From assembly GCF_036906915.1 (NCBI RefSeq), contig NZ_JBAKHX010000005.1, forward strand, positions 62,001 through 126,000: a DNA stretch of 64,000 bases. Reading direction: 5' to 3'. The position numbers were made by a program, and so were the translations under genes. Source of the DNA: Phytohabitans sp036906915 (GTDB lineage: Bacteria > Actinomycetota > Actinomycetes > Mycobacteriales > Micromonosporaceae). Each line of letters begins with the position of its first letter. Position 1 is the first letter of the stretch. Below are positions 16,693 through 27,700 of the stretch, piece after piece. A model generated the notes under the pieces. The model was not told where the DNA came from and did not search any database. It saw only the letters and a program-made list of their open reading frames with translations.

Positions 16693-17825
16693 CCCTATTG
16701 GCAGAGACCTCGACGTCGCCCGCGCTGTCGCATGTGCCCGGCCACGGTGTGCTGTCCCGGCAAGGCGAGCTCGTGCTGCTCTGCGACGCCGCTCCGGAGC
16801 GGGAGTCACAGATCGCCACCCTGCTCGATGCCCTGTCGTCGGTGGCCGCGGATCGCGGTGACGGCCGCGACCTCGGCCGCCGGTTGGCGGGTCTGCTCGC
16901 CGCGGCGCGCGGCGACGAATTCCCCGCGCTGTGCGCGTTCGGTCCCGCCGGTGACGGCATAGCGGTGCTGCTGCACGGTGCCGCGGAGGCGACCGCCGTG
17001 GGTCCGGACGGCGAGACGCGACTCGACGGACGGCAGGCGGTCATTTTTGTCGACCGCACGCTGCCGGGGCCGGTGACGTCGCTGCGCGCCATGGTCGGTG
17101 AATCGTCCGGCGCCCTGGCGCCGGACCGGTGGAGCCGGCTCGACAGCGGCGTGGTGCGGGCCCAGGCGTTGGTCTACGGCCCGGACACAGTCGGCCCTCC
17201 CGCGCAGCAGGAGTCTGTGGCCCCGGCGCCTGCGGAGCCCTCGGCGCCGTCAGGGCAGCCGATGCTGGAGGAGTGCTCGATGCCGGCGCCACCGGTGGCT
17301 GAGCCGACGGTGGTCGAAGCCCGGGCGGGCGACGGCGGCTCGCCCATTGAGGACTTAGGCGTTCTCGGGACCTACTGCCGCAACGGACACTTCAACGACC
17401 CGCGTGTGCGGTACTGCACCGGGTGCGGCGTGTCCATGGTGCACCTTACCCACGCGCTGCGGCCGGGCCGGCGGCCGGCGCTGGGCGTGCTGACCCTCGA
17501 CGACGGGATGACGTTCCCGCTTGAGGAGGACTACGTCCTGGGTCGCCACCCGTACGAGGACGAGCTGGTCGCCGCGGGCCGTTCGCGTCCGCTGGAGATC
17601 GACGACTCAACGGGCCTGGTGTCCGGCGTGCACACGCGAGTCATCCTGGACGGCTGGGACGTCAAGGTCATGGACGCCGGGTCCACGTACGGCACCTACC
17701 TGCGCAGCGACGCGGACGACCAATGGCGGCGGCTTCCACCGCACATGGCCGTCCCCATCTCGCCCGGTACCTGGGTAGGGCTTGGCGGGCGCTGCCTGCG
17801 CTACGACTCGTGTCGCAACCCGTGA
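16689..17825 (+). CDS. FHA-domain protein with zinc ribbon
   Basis: 378 residues from GTG 16689, overlapping the membrane-protein stop. Residues 1-150 form an undefined domain, followed by a Pro/Ala/Glu-rich linker, a Cys4 zinc ribbon (CRNGHFNDPRVRYCTGCG), and a C-terminal FHA domain. FHA hallmarks are YVLGRHP, SGVHTRVILDGWDVKVMDAG and STYGTYLR. FHA domains bind phosphothreonine, so this is probably a reader of Ser/Thr-kinase signalling. No kinase is adjacent; the partner is likely the membrane protein upstream. Similar architectures occur widely in actinobacteria, but the function is not established here. Confidence 0.85.
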   Translation: MTLLAETSTSPALSHVPGHGVLSRQGELVLLCDAAPERESQIATLLDALSSVAADRGDGRDLGRRLAGLLAAARGDEFPALCAFGPAGDGIAVLLHGAAEATAVGPDGETRLDGRQAVIFVDRTLPGPVTSLRAMVGESSGALAPDRWSRLDSGVVRAQALVYGPDTVGPPAQQESVAPAPAEPSAPSGQPMLEECSMPAPPVAEPTVVEARAGDGGSPIEDLGVLGTYCRNGHFNDPRVRYCTGCGVSMVHLTHALRPGRRPALGVLTLDDGMTFPLEEDYVLGRHPYEDELVAAGRSRPLEIDDSTGLVSGVHTRVILDGWDVKVMDAGSTYGTYLRSDADDQWRRLPPHMAVPISPGTWVGLGGRCLRYDSCRNP

Positions 17826-17849
17826 CCACCTGACCTTTGGGGAGGACTG

Positions 17850-19205
17850 ATGGATGACAGTGCCGCGCTGCTGCTCCTGGACCTGGCCGTCATCATCGGC
17901 GCGGCACGTCTGCTCAGCGCGATCGCCAAGCGTTTAGGGCAGCCGCCGGTCGTTGGCGAGATCATGGCCGGCGTGTTGATGGGGCCCACACTTTTCGGCA
18001 CCGCCATCACCGGGGCGATGTTTCCGGCCGAGATCCGGCTCGCCCTGGACTCGCTCGCCAAGGTCGGACTGGTCCTTTTCATGTTCATCGTCGGGTATGA
18101 AATCGACAAGCGGATGCTGCGCCGCTCCGGCCGCACCGCCGTCGGCGTCGCCACCTGCTCGGTGGCGTTGCCGCTGGCCGGCGGCGTGCTGCTGGCGTTC
18201 TGGCTCGCCGACAGACACGACGTCGCGAGGGTGCCGCCGTTCGTGCTGTTCGTCGGCGTCGCGATGGCCATCACCGCGCTCCCCGTGATGGCCCGGATCC
18301 TGACCGACCGGGGAATGCAACGCACCCCGGTCGGTGGCCTCGCGTTGATCAGCGCGGCCGTGGGTGACGTGCTGGCGTGGACGCTGCTCGCCGGTGTGAT
18401 CACGCTGGCCGGCGCCGCCGGGGGAGAGCCGTACCGGCTGGTGTTAGCGGCGCCGTACGTGGCGGTGATGTTCCTGGTGGTCCGGCCGCTGCTGCGGCGT
18501 GTGCTGGCCAGGCCTGGCGCTGCGCTGACCCCAAGGGCGTTCGCCGCCATGCTGATCGGGCTGCTGCTGTCGTGCGCGAGCGCCGAGTGGGTCGGTGCCC
18601 ACTTCATCTTCGGCGCGTTCCTGTTTGGCGTGGTGATGCCGCGGGAGGGCACCGAGAACCTGCACCGCGAGACACTCGACCGGCTGGGCTGGATGAGCGA
18701 GACGCTGCTGCTGCCCGTGTTCTTCGTGGTCGCAGGGCTCAACGTAAACCTGTCCACAGTGGGCCCGAACCAGGTGGTCGACCTGGCTTTGATCTTGCTG
18801 GTCGCCGTGTCCGGCAAGTTCGTCGGCGCGTACCTTCCGGCGCGGCTCAGCGGTTTGCCGCCCCGGGGATCCGTGGTGCTCGCCACGCTGATGAACACGC
18901 GAGGACTGACTGAGATCGTCGTGCTCACCGTGGGCCTGCAGGTCGGCATTCTCAGCCCGGAGCTGTACTCGCTTATGGTGCTGATGGCTGTGATCACGAC
19001 GATGATGGCGGGTCCGATCCTGCTGCTGGTGTATCCGACCTGGCGGGTACGCCGCGACCTGGAGGCGTTCCACGGCGCTGGAGTCGCCGAGGCGGGAGCC
19101 GGCGTGGTCACGCCGATCCGTGGCAGGCGGCGCCCGATCCGGCCGGCGACGGCCGCGGGACGGTCGGGTCCGGAGGACGCCGACCCGGCGGAGCAGGCCG
19201 CGTGA
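17850..19205 (+). CDS. CPA2-type cation/proton antiporter
   Basis: 451 residues from ATG 17850 with GGGGAGGA upstream. A Na+/H+-exchanger domain spans about residues 10-400 with a dozen or so hydrophobic segments, including LGQPPVVGEIMAGVLMGPTLFG, GLVLFMFIVGYEID and LMNTRGLTEIVVLTVG, typical of KefB-like CPA2 transporters. A basic/acidic cytoplasmic tail follows. It exchanges monovalent cations, or possibly a charged metabolite, for protons. Such antiporters recur in antibiotic clusters as possible export or self-protection proteins. Two TTA codons are present (17934-17936 and 18444-18446), suggesting bldA-linked developmental control. It lies 24 nt downstream of the FHA gene. Confidence 0.92.
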   Translation: MDDSAALLLLDLAVIIGAARLLSAIAKRLGQPPVVGEIMAGVLMGPTLFGTAITGAMFPAEIRLALDSLAKVGLVLFMFIVGYEIDKRMLRRSGRTAVGVATCSVALPLAGGVLLAFWLADRHDVARVPPFVLFVGVAMAITALPVMARILTDRGMQRTPVGGLALISAAVGDVLAWTLLAGVITLAGAAGGEPYRLVLAAPYVAVMFLVVRPLLRRVLARPGAALTPRAFAAMLIGLLLSCASAEWVGAHFIFGAFLFGVVMPREGTENLHRETLDRLGWMSETLLLPVFFVVAGLNVNLSTVGPNQVVDLALILLVAVSGKFVGAYLPARLSGLPPRGSVVLATLMNTRGLTEIVVLTVGLQVGILSPELYSLMVLMAVITTMMAGPILLLVYPTWRVRRDLEAFHGAGVAEAGAGVVTPIRGRRRPIRPATAAGRSGPEDADPAEQAA

Positions 19206-19228
19206 CCGCCACGGACACCCGGGCCGGC

Positions 19229-20221
19229 TCAGTCCACCCAGCCGATCTGTTTCGCGCGAACGCCGGCCTGGAAGCGACTGTCCGCGCCGAGGCGGTGCAT
19301 CAGGCCGTTGACGATCCGGCTGACCGTGCGCAGCGAGACGCCGAGGTTTCGAGCGATCTTGGCGTCCTTCGTGCCGACCGCCAGCATCTCCAGCACCGAG
19401 CGCTCCTGCTTGGTCAGGTCCGGCGGCTCCCGCTCCGGCGACGCCTCGAACCGCAGGGAGTCCTGCCAGCAATGTTCGAATATGCTCACCAGGGCTCGCA
19501 CGAACAGTTCGCCCTCGATGACCACCGAGCCAGCGTGGCTGTTCCGCGGATCCAGCGGGACGACCGCCCGCTGGCCGTCGCAGATGACCATCCGGATCGG
19601 CACCGAGGGCGCCGCCCGGAGTTCGTAGCCACGCTCCATCAGGTCGTCCAGGTAGGCGAGGACGCGCGGGGCGGAGGCGAGCCGCTGCGAGTAGACGGCC
19701 CGCAGCCGCAGGTCCCGTTCGGCCAGTTGGTGTCCCCGGGACAGGGCCTCCACCAGTGGCCGCTCGGACCGCAACGGGCCTGGATGCAAGGACATCAGCT
19801 CCCGGCGCGCCGTCCTGATCATGCTGTCGAGGAAGCTGGCCACCGCGCGCGGATCGGGAATGATCTTGAAATCGACGATCCGGCGAGCCTCGGGACTGAT
19901 CGGCAGAAACTGTTCGACGATGCGGTCGAGCACGTCTCTGGTCTCCGCCATGCCGAGGCGGTACTCGCTGAGCAGCGTCCGTTCCCGCTCCAGCACTTGG
20001 GCGATCGCGGTCTCCGGCGGCAAGGGTGCCACGAGACCGCCGCTACTCCGCGAGATAAGACCCAGCCGGGCCAGTTCGGAGATGCCGGCATCCGCCTCCT
20101 CCGGCGTGAGTCCAAGCGCCCTGACGGCGGCGTCGGGACTGGCAGAACCGTGGCGGTAGACCTGTTTGTAGATCGCTACCGCCAACCTTTTTGCGCTTGT
20201 GGCGCGCTTTGTTCCGGCCAT
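19229..20221 (-). CDS. LuxR-type transcriptional regulator with TrmB-like N-terminal part
   Basis: 330 residues. The N-terminus (AIYKQVYRHGSASPDAAVRALGLTPEEADAGISELARLGLI) looks like a winged helix of TrmB type. The middle (about 100-250) is an effector or PLD-like domain containing FKIIPDPRAVASFLDSM and IRMVICDGQRAVVPLDP. The C-terminus is a LuxR helix-turn-helix (LTKQERSVLEMLAVGTKDAKIARNLGVSLRTVSRIVNGLM). This three-part layout is common among actinobacterial regulators in specialised-metabolite clusters. It is convergent with the antiporter gene, with only 23 nt between. Targets are unknown. Confidence 0.88.
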   Translation of the reverse strand: MAGTKRATSAKRLAVAIYKQVYRHGSASPDAAVRALGLTPEEADAGISELARLGLISRSSGGLVAPLPPETAIAQVLERERTLLSEYRLGMAETRDVLDRIVEQFLPISPEARRIVDFKIIPDPRAVASFLDSMIRTARRELMSLHPGPLRSERPLVEALSRGHQLAERDLRLRAVYSQRLASAPRVLAYLDDLMERGYELRAAPSVPIRMVICDGQRAVVPLDPRNSHAGSVVIEGELFVRALVSIFEHCWQDSLRFEASPEREPPDLTKQERSVLEMLAVGTKDAKIARNLGVSLRTVSRIVNGLMHRLGADSRFQAGVRAKQIGWVD

Positions 20222-20441
20222 TCAGCCCCCTGGCTGGAAAACGTATCTTGTCGGTCGTGTCCATTCCCGGCTAGCTGGCAATTCATGCCGGCTCCGGCCA
20301 ATCCCGTGACGAATTCACGCCAATGCATGTTCGCGACCGTGGTCAAGGGTTCCGCCAGGGTCGGGATGCGGTCAGGATCTAGGCAGGGCCGTCGTCCGGT
20401 GGACCGGATTTGGGCGACATCCAGGTAGCGAGGGGAGCGCC

Positions 20442-20954
20442 ATGCCTTTCGACAGGTTGGATGTGACGATCGTGCGGTGGCCGGCGGAGGCTGACCGCCG
20501 TGAAGACTGCCGGATCAGGGGCGTGCCGCGGTTGCTCATCGTGGAGGGGCGCACGGCCGCCCCGACGTGCATCGACGCCCTTGAAGACTGGATCCGGCTG
20601 CCCATGGACAAAGAGGATGCCCGGGCGCGGGCGCGGACCCTCTTGGCGCGTGCGCGGCTGGCTGGCCGGCCGATCGTCACCCGACAGAACATGTTGCGGA
20701 TGTCCGATCGCTCACTGCCGCTGTCGCCGATCGAGGCGTGCCTGATGCGCCAGCTCACCGCGTCGTACGCGGAGGTGGTCACGCGCGACGACCTGGCGGC
20801 GGTGGGTTGGCCGGCCGACGCCGAACGCGGCCGGAAGAATCTCGATCTCCAAATCCTGCGGTTGCGCCGCCGGATCAAGCCGCTGGGACTGGTGATTCGT
20901 ACCGTCTGGGGGCGCGGCTACCTGCTCGACAGCAGCGACGGGGTGTCCACCTGA
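20442..20954 (+). CDS. Stand-alone winged-helix DNA-binding protein
   Basis: 170 residues from ATG 20442 preceded by GAGGGGAG. The C-terminal half (LSPIEACLMRQLTASYAEVVTRDDLAAVGWP ... RKNLDLQILRLRRRIKPLGLVIRTVWGRGYLLD) is an OmpR/PhoB-type winged helix with the recognition helix RKNLDLQILRLRRRI. The N-terminal half is not a canonical phospho-receiver domain, as no DD/D/K pattern is visible. It may therefore bind DNA without phosphorylation or sense another signal. It is monocistronic, and no sensor kinase is adjacent. Confidence 0.82.
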   Translation: MPFDRLDVTIVRWPAEADRREDCRIRGVPRLLIVEGRTAAPTCIDALEDWIRLPMDKEDARARARTLLARARLAGRPIVTRQNMLRMSDRSLPLSPIEACLMRQLTASYAEVVTRDDLAAVGWPADAERGRKNLDLQILRLRRRIKPLGLVIRTVWGRGYLLDSSDGVST

Positions 20955-21117
20955 CCATAGGGGTGACCGTCCTGATAGGCGATGACCAGTTCGACCACCT
21001 CGTCGCAATTCCTGGGCCTGCCCTTTCCGCCAGGGAAGCTACCGCTGTGCCCAGGCGTTGAACCTAGTAAATCCCTAATCCGTAGCAGCAGGAAACCTCT
21101 GTGAGGCGGTGAGCACA

Positions 21118-21360
21118 ATGACCGAGAGCACGCGGGCCGAGGCCCTCTTCGCCAGCGACCTTCAGCCGTCCGACCGGCCGACCAACGCCCAGGTGGCCCA
21201 GGCCGTACGCACGACCCTTCTGGCGCGAGGGGGCGCGGCGGGGTGCGCCGCGGTCATGGCGGCCGAGTACGGGGAGCATCCCGAGGCCGCCGCGGCGCGG
21301 ATGCGGTGGGCACTCGCGTGCGCGGCAGCGGGCACCAAACCCCGCGCGCTGGCCGCCTGA
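21118..21360 (+). CDS. Small protein of unknown function
   Basis: 80 residues from ATG 21118 (a GTG three codons upstream at 21109 is possible). It is rich in Ala and Arg with no hydrophobic segment; the C-terminal part AAVMAAEYGEHPEAAAARMRWAL is probably helical. Codon positions are GC-biased in the third base as expected for a real gene, and a purine-rich stretch precedes the start. I do not recognise the family. It stands alone between the winged-helix gene and the pseudogene remnant. Confidence 0.5.
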   Translation: MTESTRAEALFASDLQPSDRPTNAQVAQAVRTTLLARGGAAGCAAVMAAEYGEHPEAAAARMRWALACAAAGTKPRALAA

Positions 21361-21368
21361 GCAGGTGG

Positions 21369-21471
21369 CTACCGGCGGGTCGTTCCGACGACCTCGTGGC
21401 CACCTGCCACGAGGTGGGGAACTAGGTGACTACCGATCGCGCCGGCCGCTCCGGCGATGAAGATCTTCATA
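21369..21471 (-). pseudogene. Frameshifted N-terminal remnant of an NAD(P)-dependent epimerase/dehydratase
   Basis: From ATG 21471 (GGGAGA 5 nt upstream) the - strand reads MKIFIAGAAGAIGSHLV, a textbook Rossmann Gly-rich start of the extended SDR (epimerase) family. One extra base at about 21420 breaks the frame. Skipping it restores PHLVAGGHEVVGTTRR, exactly the family continuation, which then hits TAG (21369-21371). About 33 residues of a roughly 300-residue family remain. It is therefore a decayed gene with both a frameshift and a truncation, probably left by a deletion or recombination at this boundary. I worked the frames by hand, base by base. Confidence 0.75.
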
Positions 21472-21785
21472 ACATCTCCCTTCGGTGTGCCCACCAACCA
21501 CGGACGAGACGCCGCGCCACCCCATGGCCGGCAGTGATCCAGGCCACAGTACGGCGCGGTCAGCAGCGGACTTCGATGACCTGATTCCGGATGGCGCGGT
21601 CCACCGCATTCGGCGACAGCGGCGCGTAAGTGCGGCGACAGGGCTCCCTGGCAGCATGACCGGCTGGTGCCTGGAATGGCCTCAAATTAGTTGTCTCGTT
21701 GCCACTACCCGCTTCGGCGCATCTGGCCGCAGCGGTGCTGCCGTCTGCGTTGGTCCCAGCGGCTGGAAATTGATCGGGGGCGGAA
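21472..21785. other. 314-bp region without a supported gene
   Basis: It lies between the epimerase remnant and the LamG-protein gene. Frames crossing it lack ribosome binding sites and recognisable motifs. It should contain the promoter of the LamG/RHS operon. Nothing else is clear. Confidence 0.4.
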
Positions 21786-24700
21786 GTGGTCCGTGTGCGG
21801 GGAGTCTGCCGTGCTGGTGCGGTGTTGGTCGTGGGGTGGGTGACTGCGGCGGCCGCGGCCCTGCTGGCGGCTGTCGCGCCGGGACACAGGCGGCGAGCGG
21901 GCAGACCTCCAGTGGGCAGGGCTTGGCGGACAACGGCCTTGGTGGTCTCGCTTCTGGCAGCATCTGCGGTGCCGGGAATCGCGCCATCTACAGTGGAGAG
22001 CCCAACGCTGCCCGTGATCGGTGAGGCGCGCGGGGGTGCCGAGGCGCTGGCGGCGGCGCGGCGGCAGGGGACCGATGTCGTCGTCAACGGGCTGACCGAC
22101 GAGATGCGGTTGGTGAAGGCGCACGCTGACGGCACGATGAGTGCCGAGCTGGCGGTCCGGCCGGTGCGCGTGCTGCGTGGTGGCCGGTGGGTGGATATCG
22201 ATCCTGGGCTGGTGCGTCGCGGGGACGGTTCGGTGGGTCCTCGTACGGCGGCGATCGATGTGGCGTTCTCGGGTGGTGGCAGGCAGCCGCTGGTGCGGTT
22301 GGGTGTCGCCGGTGGGTCGGTGGCGCTGAGCTGGCCGGGTGAGCTGCCGGTGCCTGAGCTCGCTGGATCGGTGGCAACGTATCGGGATGTGCTGCCGGGC
22401 GTCGATTTGAGGCTGCGTGCCGATGGCACCGGTTACGTCAAGCATCTGGTGGTTCGCACGGCTGAGGCGGCGAAGAATCCGGCGCTGAAGAGGATCAGTT
22501 TCGGGCTCGCCACGCGAGGGCTCGCTCTGACGGTGACCAAGTCGGGTGGCACGGAGGTTCGCGACCAGGCGGGCACCGTCGTGATGACCGGGCCGGCGGC
22601 CGTGATGTGGGACAACGCGGTATCCGATGTGGACTCCCCGGGTGAGGCGTCGACCGTCGCGCCGGTGAAGGTGCTCGCCGGGAAGACAAGCCTTGTCCTG
22701 GTACCGGATGTGAAGCTCCTGAAGGGTCCGACGACCCGCTTTCCGCTGGTTATCGATCCCAGCGAGCACACGGCGGCCCGGCACCACTGGACGAAGGTCT
22801 TCTCGGGCAAGCGGACGGCGACGAACTGGGATGGCACCAAAGTCGACGGCAATGAGGCGAAGGTCGGCAACTGCGACTGGAACGGCTGCAGCGGCATCGG
22901 GACGGCGCGCACGTATTGGATGTTCGATACGAGCTTTTTGGCGAATCGGACGGTTCTCGACACTCGGTTCGAGGCGACCACGAACGCCGGGCCGGACTGC
23001 GACCAGCCCCGGAACCATGTGCTGTACAAGTCCAACACGTGGCATATCGAGGAGGGCACGGACTGGAACAACCAGCCCTCAGGTGGCACGGTGGGGAGCC
23101 CCAACGGGGAGAAGCTGGGTGCCTCGTCGGTGCCGGGTTGCGGGGCGCACAAGGTGACGTTCGCCCCGAATAACGCCATCACCCGGGGTGACCGCACGAC
23201 CTACTCGCTGGTCGCCGAGAACGAGGGCGACAAGTACGCGTGGCGCCGGTACAACGCCGAGTCGGCGCGGCTGTGGGTGCGGTGGAACGCCACTCCGGCC
23301 GAACCCAACCAGCCCCGCCTCGTGGAGGGTGTGCCGCAGGCGTGTGAGAACTGTGCGGGCAAGGCGTACTCGAGCGCCGCTTCCCTGACCATGCAGGCGT
23401 ACCTGCACGACCCCGACGGGGATCAGCTGTACGCCGACTGGGATGTGTACGGCATGCCCGCGGGCAGTGACACGTTCCTGAGGACCCCGCTGCGCCCCGA
23501 CATCCGGCTCGGTTCGGGCAACTGGCATAGCCAGAGCCTCGATCAGAAGGACCGGCATGGTCAGGAGATGGTCTGGTTCGTGCGGGCCCGTGACGGCCAT
23601 GCCGGTGGTGACGGCCCATGGGTGCTCGGTCCGGGCCGGTGGGTCGTCGATCGGGTCGGCGTGGCGACCGCGCCGCTGGTATCCAGCCCGACCTATCCGG
23701 ACGACGACCGTTGGCACGGTGGTGCCGGGGTGCCGGGCGACTTCACGTTCAGGTCCAACGGTGTCGATGACGTCAATCACTTCCTGTGGAGCTGGACCTA
23801 TCCGCCCAGCACGAAGGCGGTGGCGAACCGGCTCGGGGGCGAAACGACCGTGAAGCTGACCCCGCCCGGTGACGGTCCGCGGGACTTGTACGTGCGCAGT
23901 GTGGACAAGGCAGGACACGAGGGCCCGATCACCACGCATCGGATCTATGTGCGTGGCGGGAACGGCCCGCTGGCGCAGTGGTCGTTTGAGGGCAACGCCG
24001 ACGACACAGCGTTTCTCGGCTGGCGGAACGCCACGCTGCACGGCGGAGTCACCTACGCGCCGGGAGCGGTCGGCCAGAGCATGACCTTCAACGGCGAGAA
24101 CGGCCACCTGACGGCGAATCCGGCAGTGCGCGCGGACGCCAGCTTCTCGGTCACCGCCTGGGCGAAGATCGACCACCTGGACGGTCCCCTGGGGACGGTG
24201 GTGAGCCAGAGTAGCGATGCGACATGCGGTTTCTGCCTCCAGTACGAGGGGCAGCACCGGCGCTGGGTCTTCGTGGCGGCGCGGAGCGAAACGGACCTGG
24301 CGGCCGGCCACGACTTCGTCCGCTCGACCGCGCCGCCGACACCGGGGGAGTGGACCCACCTCGCCGGCGTCTACGACAAGTACGAGGGCAAGATGCGCCT
24401 GTACGTCAACGGGGTGCTGATGGGCGAGGCCGACCGGGTCCCGCGCTGGCACGGGGTAGGGGCGGTCCGCATCGGACACCTTCGGGCGAACGGCGTCAAC
24501 CAGGGCTTCTTCCCGGGCCCTCTCGATGAGGTCAAGATCTATGACCGGCCGATCTCGGCAGCCGAAGTGCGGGCGCAGGTCAGCCACGACAATGTCCAGC
24601 TCGGGTACTGGAACTTCGACGACGAGCCGAGTAGCGGGACGGCGGTCAACGCGGTGCCTGGCGGGGCGGCCGGTGTCCTGGGCGGCGACGCCAAGTTCGT

Positions 24701-27700
24701 CACGGGCCAGGTCAACGGTGCGGTCAAGCTCGGCGAGACGGGCCACGTGTCGATGGGCGCGCCGGTGATCCGCACGGATCAGAGCTTCGCGGTCGCCGCG
24801 TGGCTCACGGTGGATGCCGATGCCCCGGCGGGCGAGGCCCGGACAGCGGTTTCGCAGGACGGTGCCGCCTACAGCGGATTCTTCCTGGGCTATCGCAACC
24901 AGGACGGCGGCCGGTGGGAGTTCCACCTCCCCTCGGCGGACGCGGCCACCCGCCCAACGGACGCGATCGTCCACAGCGGAGCGAGGTCGGCCAAGGTGGG
25001 CCAGACCGCACACGTGGCGGCGGTCTACGACGCACCGGCTCAGCAGATCCGCATCTATGTCGACGGCTACCTGATGGGTACGGCGCCCCGGACCGAAGGG
25101 TTCCAGGCCACCGGTGCGTTGCGGGTGGGTGGCGGCCGCTGGAACGGGAACCCGGTCAACCCGTGGAGCGGTACGGTCGACGAGCTTCGCGCTTACGGCC
25201 GGGCGCTCGCAGTGGAGGAGTTGCAGGGTCTGGTGAGCCGCGACGCGGTCGCGGCCGGACGGTGGGCGTTCGACGGCGACCTGAGCGCCGTGCCGAGCCG
25301 GCTCGGTGGTCGCGATACCGATCACCCGGTGGGCTACACGGGCGGGCAGTCGACGCTGCCTGAGCCCAACGATTGGGCGTTGCAGCTCAACGGTTCGAAC
25401 TATGTGAGCACCGACCACGCCGTCACGTCGGACCGTAGCTTCTCGGTGGCCGCGTGGGCGCGGGTGGACACGACCGGTGCGACGCAGCTGGTGCTCTCGC
25501 AGGACGCGGCGTCCGGCAGTTCGTTCCAATTGCTGGCCACTGCGGAGAAGAAGTGGGCGTTCGGCCTGCGCGAGCAGGTGGTCGGACCCCCGGTACAGGT
25601 GGGGGCGTGGACCCATCTCGCCGGTACCTTCAACGCCGTCAGCGGTCGCGTCGAGTTGTACGTCAACGGTGTGCTGGCCGCGTCACGCGACGGTGTGACG
25701 GGGTCGGACCACCCGGCTGGCGAGTTCCACATCGGACGGTCGGTGATCGGCGCGGTGGACGACGTGTCAGTGTGGTCGCGACCGTTGTTCGCCGATGAGG
25801 TTGCGGTGATGGCGGGGCGGGATCTTTCCCTCGCACACCAGTGGAGGTTGGACGAGCCGAGCGGGCGTAACGCCTCCGATTCGGTCGGTGACCGTGGTGG
25901 CGCGTTGTCGGGTGATGCCGGGTTCACGGTTGGCCGGGTGGGTAACGCCGTGCGGTTCGACGGGTCGGGTGACGCAGTTACGACGCCGGGTGTCGATGTG
26001 CGTACCGACAAGGCGTTCACGGTCACGGCGTGGGTGAGGCTCGGTTCCGACCGGTGCGTGTGCAAGAGCGAGGCGGTGGGCGTCGCGGGCAAGATGAGCC
26101 TGGGCCACGTCAAGGACGATGACCAGTTCCAGTGGGGCGCGTGGTATTTCGAGATGCCGGAGGCCGATGGCAGGGTGACGAAGGCGTCGCTGGCCACCCG
26201 GCTGGAGGAGGTCGGCACCTGGGTCCACCTGGCGGGCGTGTACGACCCGGCCACGAAGGCGGTGGTGCTGCACGTCGACGCGGTCCGTCACGACGAGGGC
26301 ACGCTCAACACGGCCTGGAATTCGGTCGGTGGTGTGGTCATGGGCCGCACGTGGGACGGCGACGTCGACGACGTGCGTATCTACACCGGTGCTCTGGACA
26401 ACGAGCGGCTGGCCGACCTGTACAACGCCTACCCGGCCGAGGACAGCCCGGCGAAACTGCCGGCGGCGGCGGGCCATTGGAAGTTCGACGAGGGTTCCGG
26501 CACGAGCGCCGCGGATTCCAGCGGCCGCGGCCTGACCGCGACGCTCAAGGGCGGTATGACGTGGACCGGTGGCCGTGAAAGTGCCGCGCCCCTGTTCGAT
26601 GGCGCTTCCGGCTTTGCCGAGACGGCCGGCCCGGTGCTGGAAACCGAGCAGAGCTTCTCGGCGTCGGCGTGGGTGTACCTGACCAGTGACAGCGGGGGCG
26701 ACCGCACCGTGTTGGGCCAGGACGGCAACCGGGTCAGTGTGTTCGAGGTGCGGTTCGACGCCGCTTCGAAGAAGTGGGCCGTGGTGGTGCCGGAGTCCGA
26801 TGCCGACAGTCCAGCGAGGACGGTGCTGCTGTCCACGGAGACCGCACGGCCATATGATTGGATGCATCTGGCGGTTACATATGACGCTGGCCACAAGCAG
26901 TTGCGCCTGTATGTCAATGGTGTGCTGTCGGCGGCCAAGACCGGTGTGAGGGTCCAGCCGTCGGACGGGCCGCTGTCGATCGGTCGGGGGCGTTGGAAGG
27001 GTGCGAACGCCGGCTACTTCCCGCGGGCGATCGACGACGTGCGGGTCTTCAGCCGTAAGCTGTCAGGCGGCGAGGTGCGTCTGGTGCACGACAGCATGCC
27101 GGTGGCCGAGTTCGGTTTCTACCGGTTCGACGAGGACTCGGCTCGCGACTACAACTGGCGTAAGCATGACGCCGTCCCGTCCGGTGGTGTGACCTACGGG
27201 CCGGGAATCTCCGGCCGGGCCATGTACCTGGACGGCACCGGGTCGGCTGTGACCTCGGTGGGGACGCTGGTCGACGCCGAGATGGACAGCTTCAGCATCT
27301 CGGCCTGGGCCAAGCTGTCACGCGACGACAAGGTCTCGACCATCGCCAGCCAGGACGGCGAGCGGCAGAGCGGATGGGTGCTGCAGTACCGGCCCGGCCT
27401 CAAGCGCTGGGTGTTCGGCCAGGCGACGTCCGATTCCGATGGCGCGCCGATGGTGTACGCGCACTCGCTGCTGCCGCCGACCCTCGACCGGTGGACGCAC
27501 GTGCAGGGCGTGTTCGACTATCCCGCGCGGCAGTTGCGTATCTACGTCGACGGGCAGCTGGTCGGAGTGCGCGAGGACGTGATCCTCTGGCGTGCCTCCG
27601 GCAAGCTCGCCCTGGGCAGGGCCAAGGAGAACAACCGCCCGCACGGGTTCTTCCACGGCGCCATCGATGAGATTCACATCGACGAGTGGGAGATCAGCGA

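Noticed and set aside
21560..23045. Long - strand open frames opposite the LamG protein
   Set aside because: They mirror the strongly coding + strand frame; the Pro/Arg/Thr-rich content shows they are shadows.
23079..25616. 845-codon - strand open frame
   Set aside because: Lies antisense within the LamG-repeat gene, with His/Arg/Val-rich composition and no domains.
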